64,000 nt of DNA from Rostratula benghalensis (Eukaryota > Chordata > Aves > Charadriiformes > Rostratulidae): the NCBI GenBank assembly GCA_013399305.1, contig VXAI01000302.1, positions 69,797 through 133,796 of the forward strand, read 5' to 3'. Made by a program: the position numbers and the translations under genes. Shown here piece by piece: positions 36,625 through 50,200 of this stretch; position 1 is the stretch's first letter, and every line of letters begins with the position of its first letter. The notes below the pieces were generated by a model. The model was given only the letters and a program-made list of their open reading frames with translations. It did no database searches and had not been told where the DNA came from.

Positions 36625-39600
36625 TGCAGCCATATAAGTTCTGACTTTCATGCCAAGAAATAATCAATCCAGTGTAGAAGTCACAATGTCAAATTAGGCA
36701 TAGTATGAATCCTTATAGAATTTCTTCTGTCTTTTGCAAATGTAACATGAAAAAAGTCATGTCTGTCCTGACTGCTTGCACATAATCTTATGTTTCTTCA
36801 TTTGTCATTAATTGATATATTGAAATAAATAATTGTGAAAAAAAAAAAATAGACTCTATTTAGGCTTTAACAAATTGCATTTCTAAAAACATCAGTTTAT
36901 GGAATTCACCAATGGAATAAAATATAAAAATTTAATTCCAATGAGCTGGGAGGAAAAAAACTGCTAATGATATTGGTTTTGGAATACTGATTACAGGCTA
37001 AAGAATCCAGTGATCAGAAAAATACAGTGTAAAATATCCTTAATCAAATATTAGGAAAATTATATAGTTGTATGTTTCTGGTAGGTCAGGCTTTCTGATT
37101 AAAGAATTAACATATTTAGGTAGAAAACTTGAAGATGTCAAATATTTGGTGTGGTAATTCATATGAATTTAAAACCATTGGGTTAGCTAGAATTAATTAC
37201 ATTTTTACAATGCAGTGACTGAACTGCTGTTATTACCAAATAATAAACATGGAATAAATGAAATTTTATGGCATCTGTCAAGGGATATATACTAGGCAAC
37301 CTAGAAATTGATTTATTTAAATATTATAAAGAAGAAAATCCTAATAAAATTTTACAAGCACAAGATGAACCCTGTCTCTAATACAATGAGCAACTGAATT
37401 TCTAGCAGCAAAGCTGCTTAGTTCTGTATGTGCAATATGTTGTAAAGCTGGTGTTTTGTGATGTTAGTATTAGCGACAAATTATTTTAGGGCTGAAGCAA
37501 AAATAACTGAAGAACACATTGTCAGTATTCTTCAAATTGAATGTAATATTTTTAAATATCATGAAGAGTTTGATGAAAAGGGAAAATGAAAATCTGATAT
37601 GATTGAGAGAAGAATCTTGCATTGGTAGATCTGTAGTCAACTTCATCTTGCTATGATGTTGGAGTTTTTAAATAATTAAAAACACATCAAAGCAAATTTA
37701 CACATTTACTATAATGTATCAAGAAGGCATGCTTATAAGAAAGACAAAAACTTTTAATTTCACTGTTTTATTCAAAGAATTACTAGTCTTTCAATTTTAA
37801 TAAAGGAATAGTTTCCTATTTTTAAAAATGGAACCCAGCCCATTGGTCAAATAGGACTGTTGATAACTAGGTGAACAGTACATTTTTTGATCATAGGATG
37901 GAGAGCTTTATGAATTGTTCAACAATGTCTGATTCTTCAACAGCTTTCTTTCAGTGAATGATAGCTCTAATCCTTGAGGTAAAGAAGATTTTTCTTCAGC
38001 CTGAGTGCAGGAAGCTTAGTTGAAGAGCTTTGTCACATCAGAAGTATATTAACCTAACAGTTATTTTTCTCCTGTATCCTATTGTTGTGTATTATTACCA
38101 AGGAAGCTTCTCTGAATTTCCATGAAGAAAAATGGCAGCAGTGGCATAGAGAGAAGCTTAAATATGCCTAACACATTTTGACAGAACAAAGAAATTTTAA
38201 ACCCTGCATAATAATGAAAATATGGTATCCCTGTATGGCATTTTAGAGGCTTCTGCACTGCTTCGAGTCTGATAGCTCATTCTGTGGGATTCCTAATACC
38301 TCTTTCCTAGTGCATTCTCATCTCAGTCAATTCAACATCCCAAAAACTTGGCAATTAATTTTCATTCCCAGTAATCCTCCTATCTACTCCTGAGCAAACT
38401 AGCTCCCTACAGCAGCTCAGCAAGGAGATTTCTAATTCTCCACTCCAGGTTAGGAGAGAGACAGTGCCTAATGAGGATTACCTTAGAGGGAATATAAGGT
38501 ATGAGGACAAATGGGACCAAAGTGGTATAAAATAGCAATTACTTGGGTCGGTGCAGCGCCCTAGCCTCCAGTCTACACCTACCAGGAGTAGTGGAAAAAT
38601 CAGTAGAATCGAATAGAAAAGTTAATTTACCATTTACAAAAGGAGAAGATTGATTCCTAAGGACTCTGGGCAAAGGTGTGCTGGATCATCATGCCCACAT
38701 GTGGTTTGACCTGCCCTGCGGCGTCATGTGACCTAAAGTTACTGTCCACTCATCTACACCTTTTCTTCAACAAGTAATTTTTCCTGGTGATTGGTCTCTA
38801 AAATCAGCTCTCACAGTGAGGATCTGCATTTCCTTCTCCCTATCCTGATTTATTTTGGAGATTGTAGGAGAGGTCTGTTTGCTGCATGCAGCAGCTCACA
38901 CAAGGACTGCAGAGGAATGTGGGTGAGCGAATAGGTGGAGCTTCATCTGTACTTGTTGAAGTTGAGAAGTTGAAAACCATGAAGGAGAATGGGTGGATAT
39001 ATAGGAAATTGTGGCACCTCAAAATCCTGTGAAGAGTGATATAGGGAACATTGGCTATTACTGCCTGTGTTTCTTTACTCCTCTTGCATTAAAAATATAA
39101 AAGTATAAAGCAAACTCTTGTGCTTTTTCCTTGTGAGTGGAAAAAATTCTTGTGGTTTTATTCAGTCATGATGGGTTTTTGCTCAAGCCCAAACCTTGAG
39201 GGCATAAATTAACAAGGAATCCCAAGAAAGAAAGAAAATCTGATATTTCTGTGTGGGGTTCTTTCAGGTCTGCTCCTTTCAGAATGCAGGGCCAATTTGG
39301 GGTACCCTATGCCAGGTTGCCAATGACACTGAAGAGACTTCAGTGAGCCATACTGCAAAGACCATTGGGTTTTCTTCTGTCTGTGGTTTTGTGTGTGGAT
39401 CTACCCGTCCAAAGCTCTTGCTTGTAGTTAGATATAACCAATTGATGCTTCCATCTTCATATGAGCTTTGAAAGTATCTGTTCACTCTTTTTAAATATGG
39501 CAATCCATGCAGAACACCCCTGCACGACTTTAAATGAGCGAACAACATAGTTCAAAACATTGCAATAGAACAGCACAGCTTCACAAGGAAACAAAGTTTT

Positions 39601-42211
39601 CTAATGACATCTAGTTCACTTGGTATAATCCCTGAGCACAAATACCCAGATCTGAAACTCTTTGAAAGTGCTACATGCATCTACAATTCATCCAAATCTT
39701 TTTTTTTTTTTTTTTTTTTTCTTCACTAACGTGAGGGTTTTACTCCGGCTACAGAGGCAGAGTGTTTTATAGTCACAGAAGCTAATGCAAATTTTCTTGA
39801 TGACCCTTTACAATTTGTCACATTTTCTCATGCCATTCTCAAGCGGGTAGCATATCTTCATTGCTGTGACAGCCAGAAGTATTACAGAGCAAGTGCCAGC
39901 TGAATGGGAATAGAGCTTGTGCTTATCTGGTGATACCTTGGGGGGAATAGAGAATTTGTGAAATTCTTCTTGCCTGTCAGAGGAGTCGAGACGTTTTCCT
40001 CCGCTCTTCTCAATTCACTTTTCAATCTCAATAGTTTATTGGAATGGCAGGGTATCAAAACGTCTGGAAAGCTAATACCATACATCAAGCACCTGTGTAT
40101 TGCAGAGGTCTGACAGTGCTAACAGAATAGATGGATTTTATATAATCTCTGTCTCCTGAAAAGAATAAAAGAAAAATATTATAGACTTGACCTGTGATCT
40201 CATAGAAATAGTCTGAGTTTTGTCTGGGTGGCTTGGTGGAACTGGATGCACTGAATACTGTTACACTCAGTGTTTAATGAGCAGATGAGTATGTAGAAGA
40301 CTAGCTTGGCCATTCTGCTAAACATAGAGGAAATCCTCAGAGCTTTGGTCTCATTTCTTAGAGCTGCTGTTTATTCTAGTTGCTGATCTTGTTTCAGGAG
40401 TTTCATTACCACATTACTTCTGACATGCGCATCTGAAAATATCAAGATAACTTCCCTCACCTCGCAGTTTTCTCTGAGACTCAGAAGAGCTTCCCATGTT
40501 TCCTAATTTCTTTTTTCAACTTAAGAGAATTATCTACTATGTCTTTATTTCCATCCACCAACACAAAACCTCCAATCAACGTGACAAAGTGCAATATACG
40601 TACTGCCTGCTGAATGCTGGGATGCTGCCCAGAAATCCTCTCTGTAGGCATCTCTCAGAGATGAAAAGGAGCAGCCTTCCAGTGTGTCCCATGCAAAACA
40701 GACTTCTGGAGGAGCTGGTGGCTGCAGCAGGGACAGAGAGACACCAGGGTGCTGAGTGGGGAAAGGACCAGGAGTGTAGGAACTAGAAGCAGAGATGAGA
40801 TTGAAGGCTGGAATTGACACTGGTGCCTTTCAGAAGGAGTCATAGGATATTTTTCTTTCTTGTTCCCCCACTTACATACATGCATTATTTGGGACAGAAC
40901 ACAGTGGGAAAAATGTGTCCCAGCAGCCATGGACTCAAAGGATCTAGCTGCCTCTCCTCCACTACTCTGCACTAACCAGTTTCTTCCAGGTGCACCATTG
41001 GTAACGCCAGACTGAATTTTGAGCTTTCCCTCTAGGGTTAGAGAAGAAGGTGCATTTTGAGGAGAATCAAGTTGTTCAAGGAGATCCGTCTTTCACATAA
41101 CAGAACTTCTAGTACTGGGGAAGCACCAGCTTGGTGTAAAGATTTTTTCAATGTTGATTCAGTGTAAGGGTAGCTGAGAATTCAGAACTGCAAGTAGTAA
41201 GAATAGATCACACAAATACCAACATCATAAGAAAAGTAAGTGCTGAAAATGTCTAAAAGATATGTGTGTATGTGTGAGTTTGCAGGAGTAACACACTTGT
41301 CTATCAAAAAATCCTTGTGGTGTTGAATTGAAGCAGAAGCATATGTAATGTGGCTGTGAACAAGGGAGTTTGGGGAGCTGTTGAATTACGCATTTTCTGG
41401 TTAAATTGCTACTTAGTGCTAGAGCTTGGCTTATGAAAGATGCAAATGTGTAGACATCTGTGTAAACTTTACTATGAAAGAAGCATGGTGTAATGTGCAG
41501 GGCGTGTGTTGGAAATGAGTATTTGCTCATGCAATGTAAAAATTAAACTGACACACAACTTAATGCCATCAAAACAGATTTTCTGCTTACTGTGAAGAAA
41601 GCTTGTTGCTAACTTGATTGTAGAGCCATATTTAGGAAATAGGACCATGAGAGATTTGAGGGAATTTATGTTGTTAGGAGTTAACTGTGCAATCATAAAG
41701 AGATGAAAGAAGCTATTTGTAAAAAACGTTTCTTAATTACTTCAGCACAGAGAATAAAAGCATTATTCTTGCAGGAAGAAGCAAGGGAGAATTTTTCTGT
41801 CTGATCTTTTGCCCTCCAGATGTTTTGTACAGCTTGTCTCTAGTTCATATCTGACTGCTGTTCATCACCTACTCTGGCTGATACAGCACTCAGTTCTGGT
41901 AAGTTAGCCTTAGTAGTTATGTTTTTCTCAGGGCTGAACCATTACCAGCATTGCTGTTGAAATAAAATAGTTGGAAAGGCATGAACAAATTAAGAGTGTA
42001 GTAAAAACCATAGCAGTGTTTTCTCCTCACAGACAATTACAGCATCATAAATAATCATGGGAGGATTTACTTAGGGTGAAAAACATTGGCACCTCTTACT
42101 AATTTGTTCCTTTGTTGCAGTTACCACAAGTATTCAAGAATTGACATTAATTAAAGTACTTCTAAATGGGATATTGCTACTGAGTACAGTACTAATAGGC
42201 TTATATTTCTT
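36625..42211. other. intronic stretch, no gene seen
   Basis: AT-rich unique-looking intron. There is a 22-T run at 39699-39720. A GC-richer block at about 40640-40990 has no recognisable coding or repeat identity. Confidence 0.5.
39699..39720. repeat. poly-T run, 22 bases
   Basis: An uninterrupted T-run. On the - strand it would be a poly-A, but I see no processed-gene sequence attached to it. Confidence 0.9.
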
Positions 42212-42371
42212 CATAGGATCATTCAGGTTGGAAGAGACCCTTGGGATCATTGAGTCCAACCATCTACTCCCCTGCACCATATCCCCTAACACCACATCTA
42301 AATGACTCTTCAACACATTCAGGGATGGCAACTCAACCACCTTTCTGGGCAGACTATTCCAGTGCCTGACA
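42212..42371 (-). mobile_element. CR1 LINE 3' end fragment
   Basis: A reverse-oriented CR1 tail. The + strand reads CATAGGATCATTCAGGTTGG, AAGAGACCCTTGGGATCATT and GAGTCCAACCATCTACTCCC, then GGGATGGCAACTCAACCACC. On the - strand the last codons of ORF2 read HWNSLPRKVVELPSLNVLKS, which parallels [13 protein letters not shown] in the copy at 35440. Only about 160 bp remain. Confidence 0.9.
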
Positions 42372-44727
42372 TTGCTATATGTGTGCATTCGTTGCTATAT
42401 ATGCTTTGCCTTTTACAAGCTAATGTGATATGTATCACTCCTTTAATATACATAACTCCTTAATACAGTTGCAGAACACTGTAAATAATTTGTGTGAAGT
42501 TTGCATTGCCTAGAGTATTGTAGATAAACATCCATTCTAGATGGAAATGCAGTATCTTTTATTGGAATGTATCAAGTTATAATGGGATTCCTTGAGACCT
42601 CAGAATTCACTTTGCGAGGTCATTTACATTTATTGTTTTTTTTTTTTTTTTTAAAACAATTCTCCAGAAGGTGCCAGGCTGATAAATACAGCTTTTCCTT
42701 ATGCGCCACCAAATTTTGCGAGTGATCTGTCCTATACTTGAGACTTCCCTGAGCTCTCAGTTAAATTAAGGCCTTTCCTAATACTAAACAAATGCTGTGA
42801 TTGACTGAGTTTGGTTCATTCCTCTGAAGGAACAATTAAAAATGAGGAAGGGAAGGAGAGAGAATTTAGATATTTTCCCTTGTCCGGGCCACATGCCAGA
42901 TTGCTAATATTTTAAATAGTTGCTCGCCTAGCTAGCTATTATTTTCAAGTACATTTCATTCTTGCTGTGCACTTGTAATTATTTAGTTTTTGTTTTTATC
43001 TTTGAGGGGGGCTGGGAGGAGGTTCTACATGTAGCGCCTGGAGCTATTTCAACAAATGAATTTAACAATAGCAGTATAAAATGAGCTTACTGTAACCAGA
43101 CAGAGCCAGAGAAGAATTTCTGTGGTCCCTAAATAAAGACTATTACAACAAACAGACCATCATAGCTCCCCCATGGAAGCAGATTTCAGTGTGCTGCAGG
43201 ATTTTCTTACAGCACAGGTAGAAATGTATCTGCCTATATGAACATACATATGCATGCATGAGAAGAAAGAACCTATCGTTTGTTTGGCACTTATGGCTTC
43301 TTAATTACAAATCTGGAGACACTGTGATTTACTACTTTCTTACTTCATAGCACTTTAAGTTGTATTTATATAAAGTATGGATGGAGAACTCCTAGCCCTT
43401 AGCAACAAATTTGATGGCACAGCTGAGATAGTTTACACTGTAAAGAATTAAAAACACAGTGCTTTACTAATAATTTTTTCCAATACTGGAAAAATTTAAA
43501 CGGGAGAAAATTTTTAATAATCTTTTCTTTCTTTTTAATTTAGAACTATCCTCCTTTAAATTATTCTTTTCCTACAGCCATGTTTTTAGGGTTAGAGAAA
43601 ATAGGTTCTGATATTATAAAATGCTATAAATACATTTTTTAAAATTAAATTATCTTATTTAGATGTGTTTCTATCCCAACCATCTTTAAGGGGAAAAAGA
43701 AAGTAATGCAGCATTTGCTAAGAAATTATGTTTCTGAATTGAAAGTTGGAATCTACTTGTGCACCAGTTTTACTGATGTAAGAAACAGTATCTCATTTCT
43801 GAACAGTATCTCGTATGTCAGAAGACTTTGTGATTTACATTTTCTGTGCAACATGTTGCATCGATAGAGGAAATATCAGTCTCTAGTGAAAAAACTCATA
43901 GTAATTTAGTAAAGTTTTGAAAGTATTTTGGAATAAAACAAGAACTTCCTGTGGTAGACAATAGAGTGAGTTAAAGGAGTACTAAAACTTTAAGTCCCAT
44001 GCAACAAGATTTAGGAAAAAAAAATGTGTTGGTTTATTTTTCCTGGTGGTCTGATTATGACTATCATTTTGTATGCAGAATTATTTTTCAGAGATTTATG
44101 GAATTCGATAGAGATACACACTCTGAAAAAATACTATCAAAATAGAATTCTGAATTTTACCTTTGAAAAATTAAAAACTTGGTAATGAAACTGGGTAAAA
44201 AAACTAACATGGGTACACTTCTTTTATGAGCAAATACTCTTATGCCCATCATATACACAGTTTTCTAAACTTCTAACTTTGAAAACTCAAGCCAAGCCCA
44301 AAAAATCAATTGAGGCTTATTCAGATTGTTAGTATCATCACTTAGTGTCATCAAGTGCAAAACATCAGCAACAGCAGGCTTTACTAAGAATTGCATTGAT
44401 GATATGTGAAATCAAGTAAAAGCTATCTCATTTTCTAAAATAGCTTTGCAGTGTTAATAACAAGGAGAAGCAATAAAAAGTAGTTTATTGCACAAATACC
44501 TCTCCAAACACACCAGTAGAACTGCAAATGAAAAATGGACAGCTTTCATATATATAAAAATTCTCATCATAACTACACATAAAATAGTTATATTGGCTCA
44601 TGTAGCCCTTAGTGTTTCCCAGTAAAACCTTAACTTTTTGATCATCCTAGATTCAATAAGTACTCTCAACTGCTTTTCCATTTCTTGATGTAAAGGCTTC
44701 AAAAGAGGAAAATCAACTGCAGTAATC

Positions 44728-44750
44728 TTTTTTTTTTTTTTTTTTTTTTT
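44728..44750. repeat. poly-T run, 23 bases
   Basis: The longest homopolymer in the window, an uninterrupted T-run. Confidence 0.9.
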
Positions 44751-45274
44751 CTCCTGCTTGTTTAAATCTTTCCAGTATCGTTTCCACCCTACTGTATTGA
44801 TTCACTGTTAGTAACAAAGAATCAAATTAAAAAATGAAGAAAATACTATCGGAGTGTCCAATGTATTGACAAAGTTAGGGGTGTTCCCTTTAACAGTTAT
44901 TAAGATTTGCATAATCTTGCGTTATTTTGAACCTGTGTTACACATTGTTTTGTTAAAATAAGTAATGAGATAATTTGTATATACACCTATAGACCTCATG
45001 TTTATAAACCTATAAACCTAAAATTTTTAAAATGCTGGGTTTAACTTTCAATTTGCATAAAATTGGTTTCAGAACTGGCATAGTTAGCTTCTGCTATATA
45101 TCTTTTTTGTACTTTCTGTTTTATACGCCTACTGAGATGCTGTACTGCAATTACTGCCATATGGGAAAGCAAGTTTAATTTTACAGTGGAAATCCAACCG
45201 TGGTTAATCATGTTGACTGTCTAGAAACAGATATGCATTAAGAGTAAAAATCATCCTATTAGATCTATCAAGCA

Positions 45275-45315
45275 AATCTCAGATAAGCAGCAGACAATAT
45301 GATTTATCTGAGATT
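45275..45315. repeat. 12-bp perfect inverted repeat
   Basis: AATCTCAGATAA (45275-45286) and TTATCTGAGATT (45304-45315) are exact reverse complements around a 17-base loop. Each arm contains AGATAA, a GATA-type word. Confidence 0.8.
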
Positions 45316-46577
45316 ATTTACAGAAATATTACTGTTATCCTCTAGATTCTTCCATGGTAGATAATATCTTTTTGATTTTTCCATCCTTTCTGGCGTGGGC
45401 CCAAGGAATTAAATGAAAAAGGGAAGTGGGTAGATAGGGAGGGTATTTTGGACGTATTTCTTGCATCTATCCAGCTTTTCCAGTCTGAAACTGGCTGAAA
45501 CTAGGGTCTGGTGCAAACAGGAGGTGGATCGTTGTAAGCTGAGATTTTGGTTTAGGTAGTGAATCACGTCTGTGCTGCCGGCACTGGAGGTCCAGCTGCC
45601 GTGGCCTGTGAGAGCACAAACTGCTGTATTTTGAAGTGCTGCAGTGAGCTGCAGCTGGCTCTCCCCAGACGGAAGCGGGCCTGGCTCTGCTGGGAGGCAG
45701 ATGGACAGCAGACTGTTAATGTGATCTGACACATTGTGCACATGTCCTCGGTACTGTGGCAATCACACAGGAAGCACGACCGCTGCAGGAGATCCAGTGA
45801 ACGCTCCCTGCAGAATTCAGCTGATATCTTTTCAAAATCGACATGGCAACTTGTGACAGGTACAGTCTAACAGCCATATGTCTCTTGCCTAATTACAGGA
45901 AAAGTTGCCCGCGTGCCTAAAATTAGTCAGAGGAATAAACTCTCAACGTGGGGATGCTCAGCAGTGCAGAAGTGAAGTAGTGGCAAACCAGGGAGAGCGG
46001 TGCTTTAATTAGTGTTGCATGAAATGCGTGAATGCCTGCAGTACCTATCAATGAGGCAAGACTACAAAACCGCTCTTTTGCAGAACTAAGGAGCTTGTCC
46101 ATGTGAGTTAATGTCCAGCTGCTCTGCTTGAGTGGAATTTTCCTTGCCCAGGTGTCTTCACGCTTACTGTGTGTGCTGTCCCCAGGTACCTGTAGCAGGA
46201 GTTGGTTTACACATTTTCTGAAAGCAGAGTGAGCATCTCTGGCAATGCACCAACCCCTGGTACTCACCCAAAAACGTGTGCAGCTGTTATAAGGAGATAA
46301 GCTATTGATCACATACTGACAACTTAAAATAATTCTTCATAATGAATCTTCTACCCAGTGGTGGCAGTTATCCAGAGAAGCTTTAAATATACTACTTTTT
46401 CATTTTTGTTTCTCTCTGCTACTACTGCAAGTAATATTGTGTGTCTTCCTTTTTTCTGAAATTTCATACTTTGAGGCAAGCAACCTGTATATAAGTATGC
46501 TTATGTGGGAATAACTTCAGAGATATTGTTTTTAAAGTGTTTTAATTAATTGACTTAAATTGATCTCCTTCTGTTAC

Positions 46578-47766
46578 AAAGTGATGCGCTTGGTGGATGA
46601 GATAAAGGCTGTGGGTGTTGTTTTCCTGGACTTTAGTAAGGCCTTTGACACAGTCTCCCACACAATCCTCCTGTAGAAACTGGCTGCCCATGACTTGGAT
46701 GGGAGTACTCTGCACTGGGTTAAAAACTTGCTGGAGGGCTGGGCCCAGAGAGTGGTGGTGAATGGAGTTAAATCCAGTTGGTGGCCAGACATGAGTGGTG
46801 TCCCCTAGGGCTCGGTATTATGGCCTCTTTAATATCTTTACCAATGATCTGGACGAGGGCATTGAGTGCACCCTCACTAAGTTTGCAGATGACACAAAGT
46901 TAGACGGGAGTGTTGATCTGCTGGAGGGTAGAAAGGCTTTGTAGAATGATCTGGACAGCCTGGATCAATGGGCTGAGGCCAATGGGATGAGGCTCAACAA
47001 CGCCAAGTGCTGGGTCCTGCACTTGGGTCACAAGAATCCCATGCAACCCTACAGGCTGAGGGAAGAGTGAGAGCTGCCTGGCAGAAAAGGACATGAGAGT
47101 GTTGGTAGACAGCTGGCCAAATATGAGCCAGCAGTGTGTCCAAGCAGCCAAGAAGGCCAACAGCATCCTACCCTGTATCAGGAACAGCGTGTTGCGTAGC
47201 ATGAGGGTAGAGATCATCCCCCTGTACCCAGCACTGGTGAGGCACCACCTTGAGTACTGTGTCCAGTTTTGGACCCCTTACTGCAAAAAAGACATTGAGT
47301 TGTTGGAGCATGTCCAGAAAAAGGCAATGAAGCTGATAACAGATCTGGAGCACAAGTGTTATGAGAAGATGCTGAGAGAAATAGGAGTGTTCAGCCTGGA
47401 GAAAAGGAGCCTGAGGGGAGACCTTATTGCTCTCTACGATTACCTAAAAGGAGGTTGTAGACAGGGGGGATTTGTCTCTTTTCCCAAGTAACAGGCAATA
47501 GAACAAGAGGAAATGGCCTTAAGTTGCGGTAGGGGATGTTTAGACTGGATGTTAGGAAAAATGTTTACACTGAAAGGGTTATTAAGCATTGGAATGGGCT
47601 TCCCAGGGAAGTGGTTCAGTCACTGTCCCTGGAGGTATTTAAAAGATGGATATACATAGTGCTAAGAGATATGGTTTAGTGATGTTTTTTTCACTGTTAC
47701 GTTGATGGTTGGTCTTAGATGATCTGTAAGGTCCCTTCCAACCAAGGCAATTCTATGATACTATGA
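46578..47766 (+). mobile_element. CR1 LINE, ORF2 3' half with FADD retained, inactive
   Basis: A CR1 copy of about 1.19 kb. It starts in the RT palm (LVDEIKAVGVVFLDFSKAFD) and carries KFADDTK at 46879-46899 (catalytic FADD at 46882-46893). It continues through the [12 protein letters not shown] and [10 protein letters not shown] segments and [20 protein letters not shown], and ends with GGTCCCTTCCAACCAAGGCA and ATTCTATGATACTATG. In-frame stops (for example TAG in the CTCCTGTAG near 46673 and in the PQG motif near 46806) and frameshifts inactivate it. The longest open part is 47093-47491. It belongs to a different CR1 subfamily from the copy at 35440, judged by the 3' tail. Confidence 0.95.
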
Positions 47767-50156
47767 AATTTTAACAATATACAGGAGCTCAGAAGAGGCC
47801 TAAAGGTCCTCTGCAGACATATGCCTTGCTTTACTACAGTCAAAACTGGAAAACCAAGTATCATTAGAGAACAGCTCTAACTGTGGTAGCTATTTGTGCA
47901 GTGAAGTATTAAATTGAACTTTTCCCTCCAAAGCCATGAGCCAAAAACCTCAGACAAACCAGAAACTCCTCCTTGAGGAGTTTTCACAACAGCTGCCTGT
48001 GACCAGATTGTCAGCCTCTATTTAGGGCTGATACTGCAAAAAACTACAGCAGTGGTGTGGAGATATCTTGCATAGCAACTGGATGTATTATGCTAGTTTA
48101 GCATTAACCTCTGGTTTTAAGAACATTCATTTAATAGGTGGTTTGTAAAAAGAAAATGTATTGTAGACTTTATGCTGTGAGAAGGAAGACATTTCACATA
48201 ACTTAAAATCTAAACTTTAAATGCTCTTAGAGCAGCTCAGTAAAGTGGCTTTGTAATCACATTGGTGCTTAATGCATTTCTTCAGACTGTAGAAGGGAAA
48301 TGTTAAGGGCGAGAGAGGTTTTTTTTTAAGGTTCTGAGACTTTGGAAGGACATAATCAAAGCTAGATAATGTTTTCTGCATTACTGAAGAAGGGAGATAA
48401 ATTTCTCCTAATTGGGTCCGTATTCTTTCTGCCTAATTTTAAGCACATCTCTAAGATACATAAGTTTGGAGAGATGTTTCTGATGCCTGTACAATGCCAT
48501 TAGATAACAGACGTCTCCACAGGATTAATTCATATTTTAAAGGGGAAGGGACAGGCTGTGGAAATGTACAGTTAGAATGTTTTTCTTTCTTTGTAAGTAC
48601 AAGACAGATCATGAAAAATGGGAGGCTATGGCTTTTCTGTGAGGAAAGCTCTTAAGTTATTAAATTATCTCATGTCACCTGAGAAGAAAAATGTGACTTG
48701 TTTCTTAGAGCTTTTAATGTTCTTTATAACTTTTCTGCATAGTGGACATATATAGCAGTCTAACACACAAGCAAATACCTATAAAAACATTTAATGCTGC
48801 AATTTGGATGTATTTTATTACATAACAGGACAGATTAAAAAAAAAAAAAAAGCCCACCAATTAACTCGTACTTGGTTTTAAAGCAGTTCTGCAATTTCCA
48901 AGAGCCAAAGGTGTCACAGTAAAGGTTTTTATTGCCAGAAAATATTAGAACAATCTAGAATCTCCAACTGTTTTGCAAACATTTTTTTTCAAAAAATTAC
49001 CCTACTAGCTGGATCCAAGTTACCTACTAGCTGCTAATTTCCACACAAAAGAAAATAAATTCTCTTAATTCCTTTCCTCTGTCACCTGTTTATGATTTAA
49101 ACCTTTGGATCAACTGAACTGCCCCAGTTCTTTTGAAATCGTTAAAAAAATAGTAAAAATCTGTAAATCTATTGTATTGTAGACATATGACGTTGAGTGA
49201 GAGAACTGCGCAAAGTACTTGCCAAGTAAAGACAATATTTCAGCAACACTGATACTGAAAATCAGATAATTTCCTGTCAGTTCTGATTAAGATTCTTCCT
49301 TTTTCTGAATTGTTCTGGTTTTAGGTTTTTTTCCAATCTAGAAGTTCTTGGATTTTTAGCTTTGGCATTTTTGTCTTAAGTTTACATGCAAAGAAGATTT
49401 GAGAAAGAAAGAGAAGGGCAGATAAAGGCTGAATGATGGCCGAGAGGCTATTAGGGTCTTGGTTTTGGGGCAAGGTGTTACAGTTTGGAACACCTTTTGC
49501 ACTGAGCTGTAGAAGTCCTTCCTGACCTATTGTGGAAGAGGATTCCTTGGTATGCTTCAGAAATGCCCAGATGAAGGCTGCTTGGTGCATGGGCTGGACT
49601 GACAGCATTGCAATCAAAAGGGTAAGTTTGGGAGTCAAGCTGGATGACACTTGTGATGTTGAAGGGCTATTCTCTTATAAACCCAAGTATATTTGATTCT
49701 TCTACAATTAGACTTGTAAAATATTGGAAATTAAAAACTTTGGCTTTAAAATTATAATATTGCCAGGCACCATAAATTTAAAAAATACTTGCATTTCTAT
49801 ACTACTCAAATTTTCCTTGTTGCTTATTTTGAAACTATCTGGGTTTTCTACATGTTGAAGGCAGCAGGTTAGGTACTGCTCTTTGTGAATAATGGGTAAA
49901 ATGTTGTCTTTAAAGTTTTAGGATTCATTTTCAGCACTATTTTTCCTTTCTATTACATTTTAGCTGTAGAGACTTATGCTATAGACTAAAAAGCCCTGCA
50001 GGAGACTGAATCACGCATGAACTTCTATGCAATTTTCTCTTTGAACCTAATGGGCTTTTTCACATTTCTCTTCAGAATGGTCAATGTTTTACTGAAATGT
50101 TGGCAGATGGGAAGCAGGAAGGGTGCCAGCTGATGCTAGTGCTTCAACAACAGGGA

Positions 50157-50200
50157 AAAAAAAAACCAACAGAAAAAAAAAAGAAAACAAAAGAAAAGAG
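50157..50200. repeat. A-rich low-complexity tract
   Basis: A-runs broken by CC, CAAC and single G residues, followed by AGAGAGAAAGG. Confidence 0.8.

Larger units (their letters stand above)
42372..46577. other. intronic stretch, no gene seen
   Basis: AT-rich intron with T-runs at 42639-42653 and 44728-44750, a 12-bp inverted repeat (45275-45315) and a GC-richer block at about 45500-45800. The segment around 42850-43200 has mixed composition and few simple repeats. No exon is recognised. Confidence 0.5.

Noticed and set aside
39699..39720. Poly-T runs (also 44728-44750) as poly-A tails of reverse-strand processed pseudogenes
   Set aside because: The adjacent sequence shows no coding similarity or truncated gene on the - strand. 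They are simple homopolymers.
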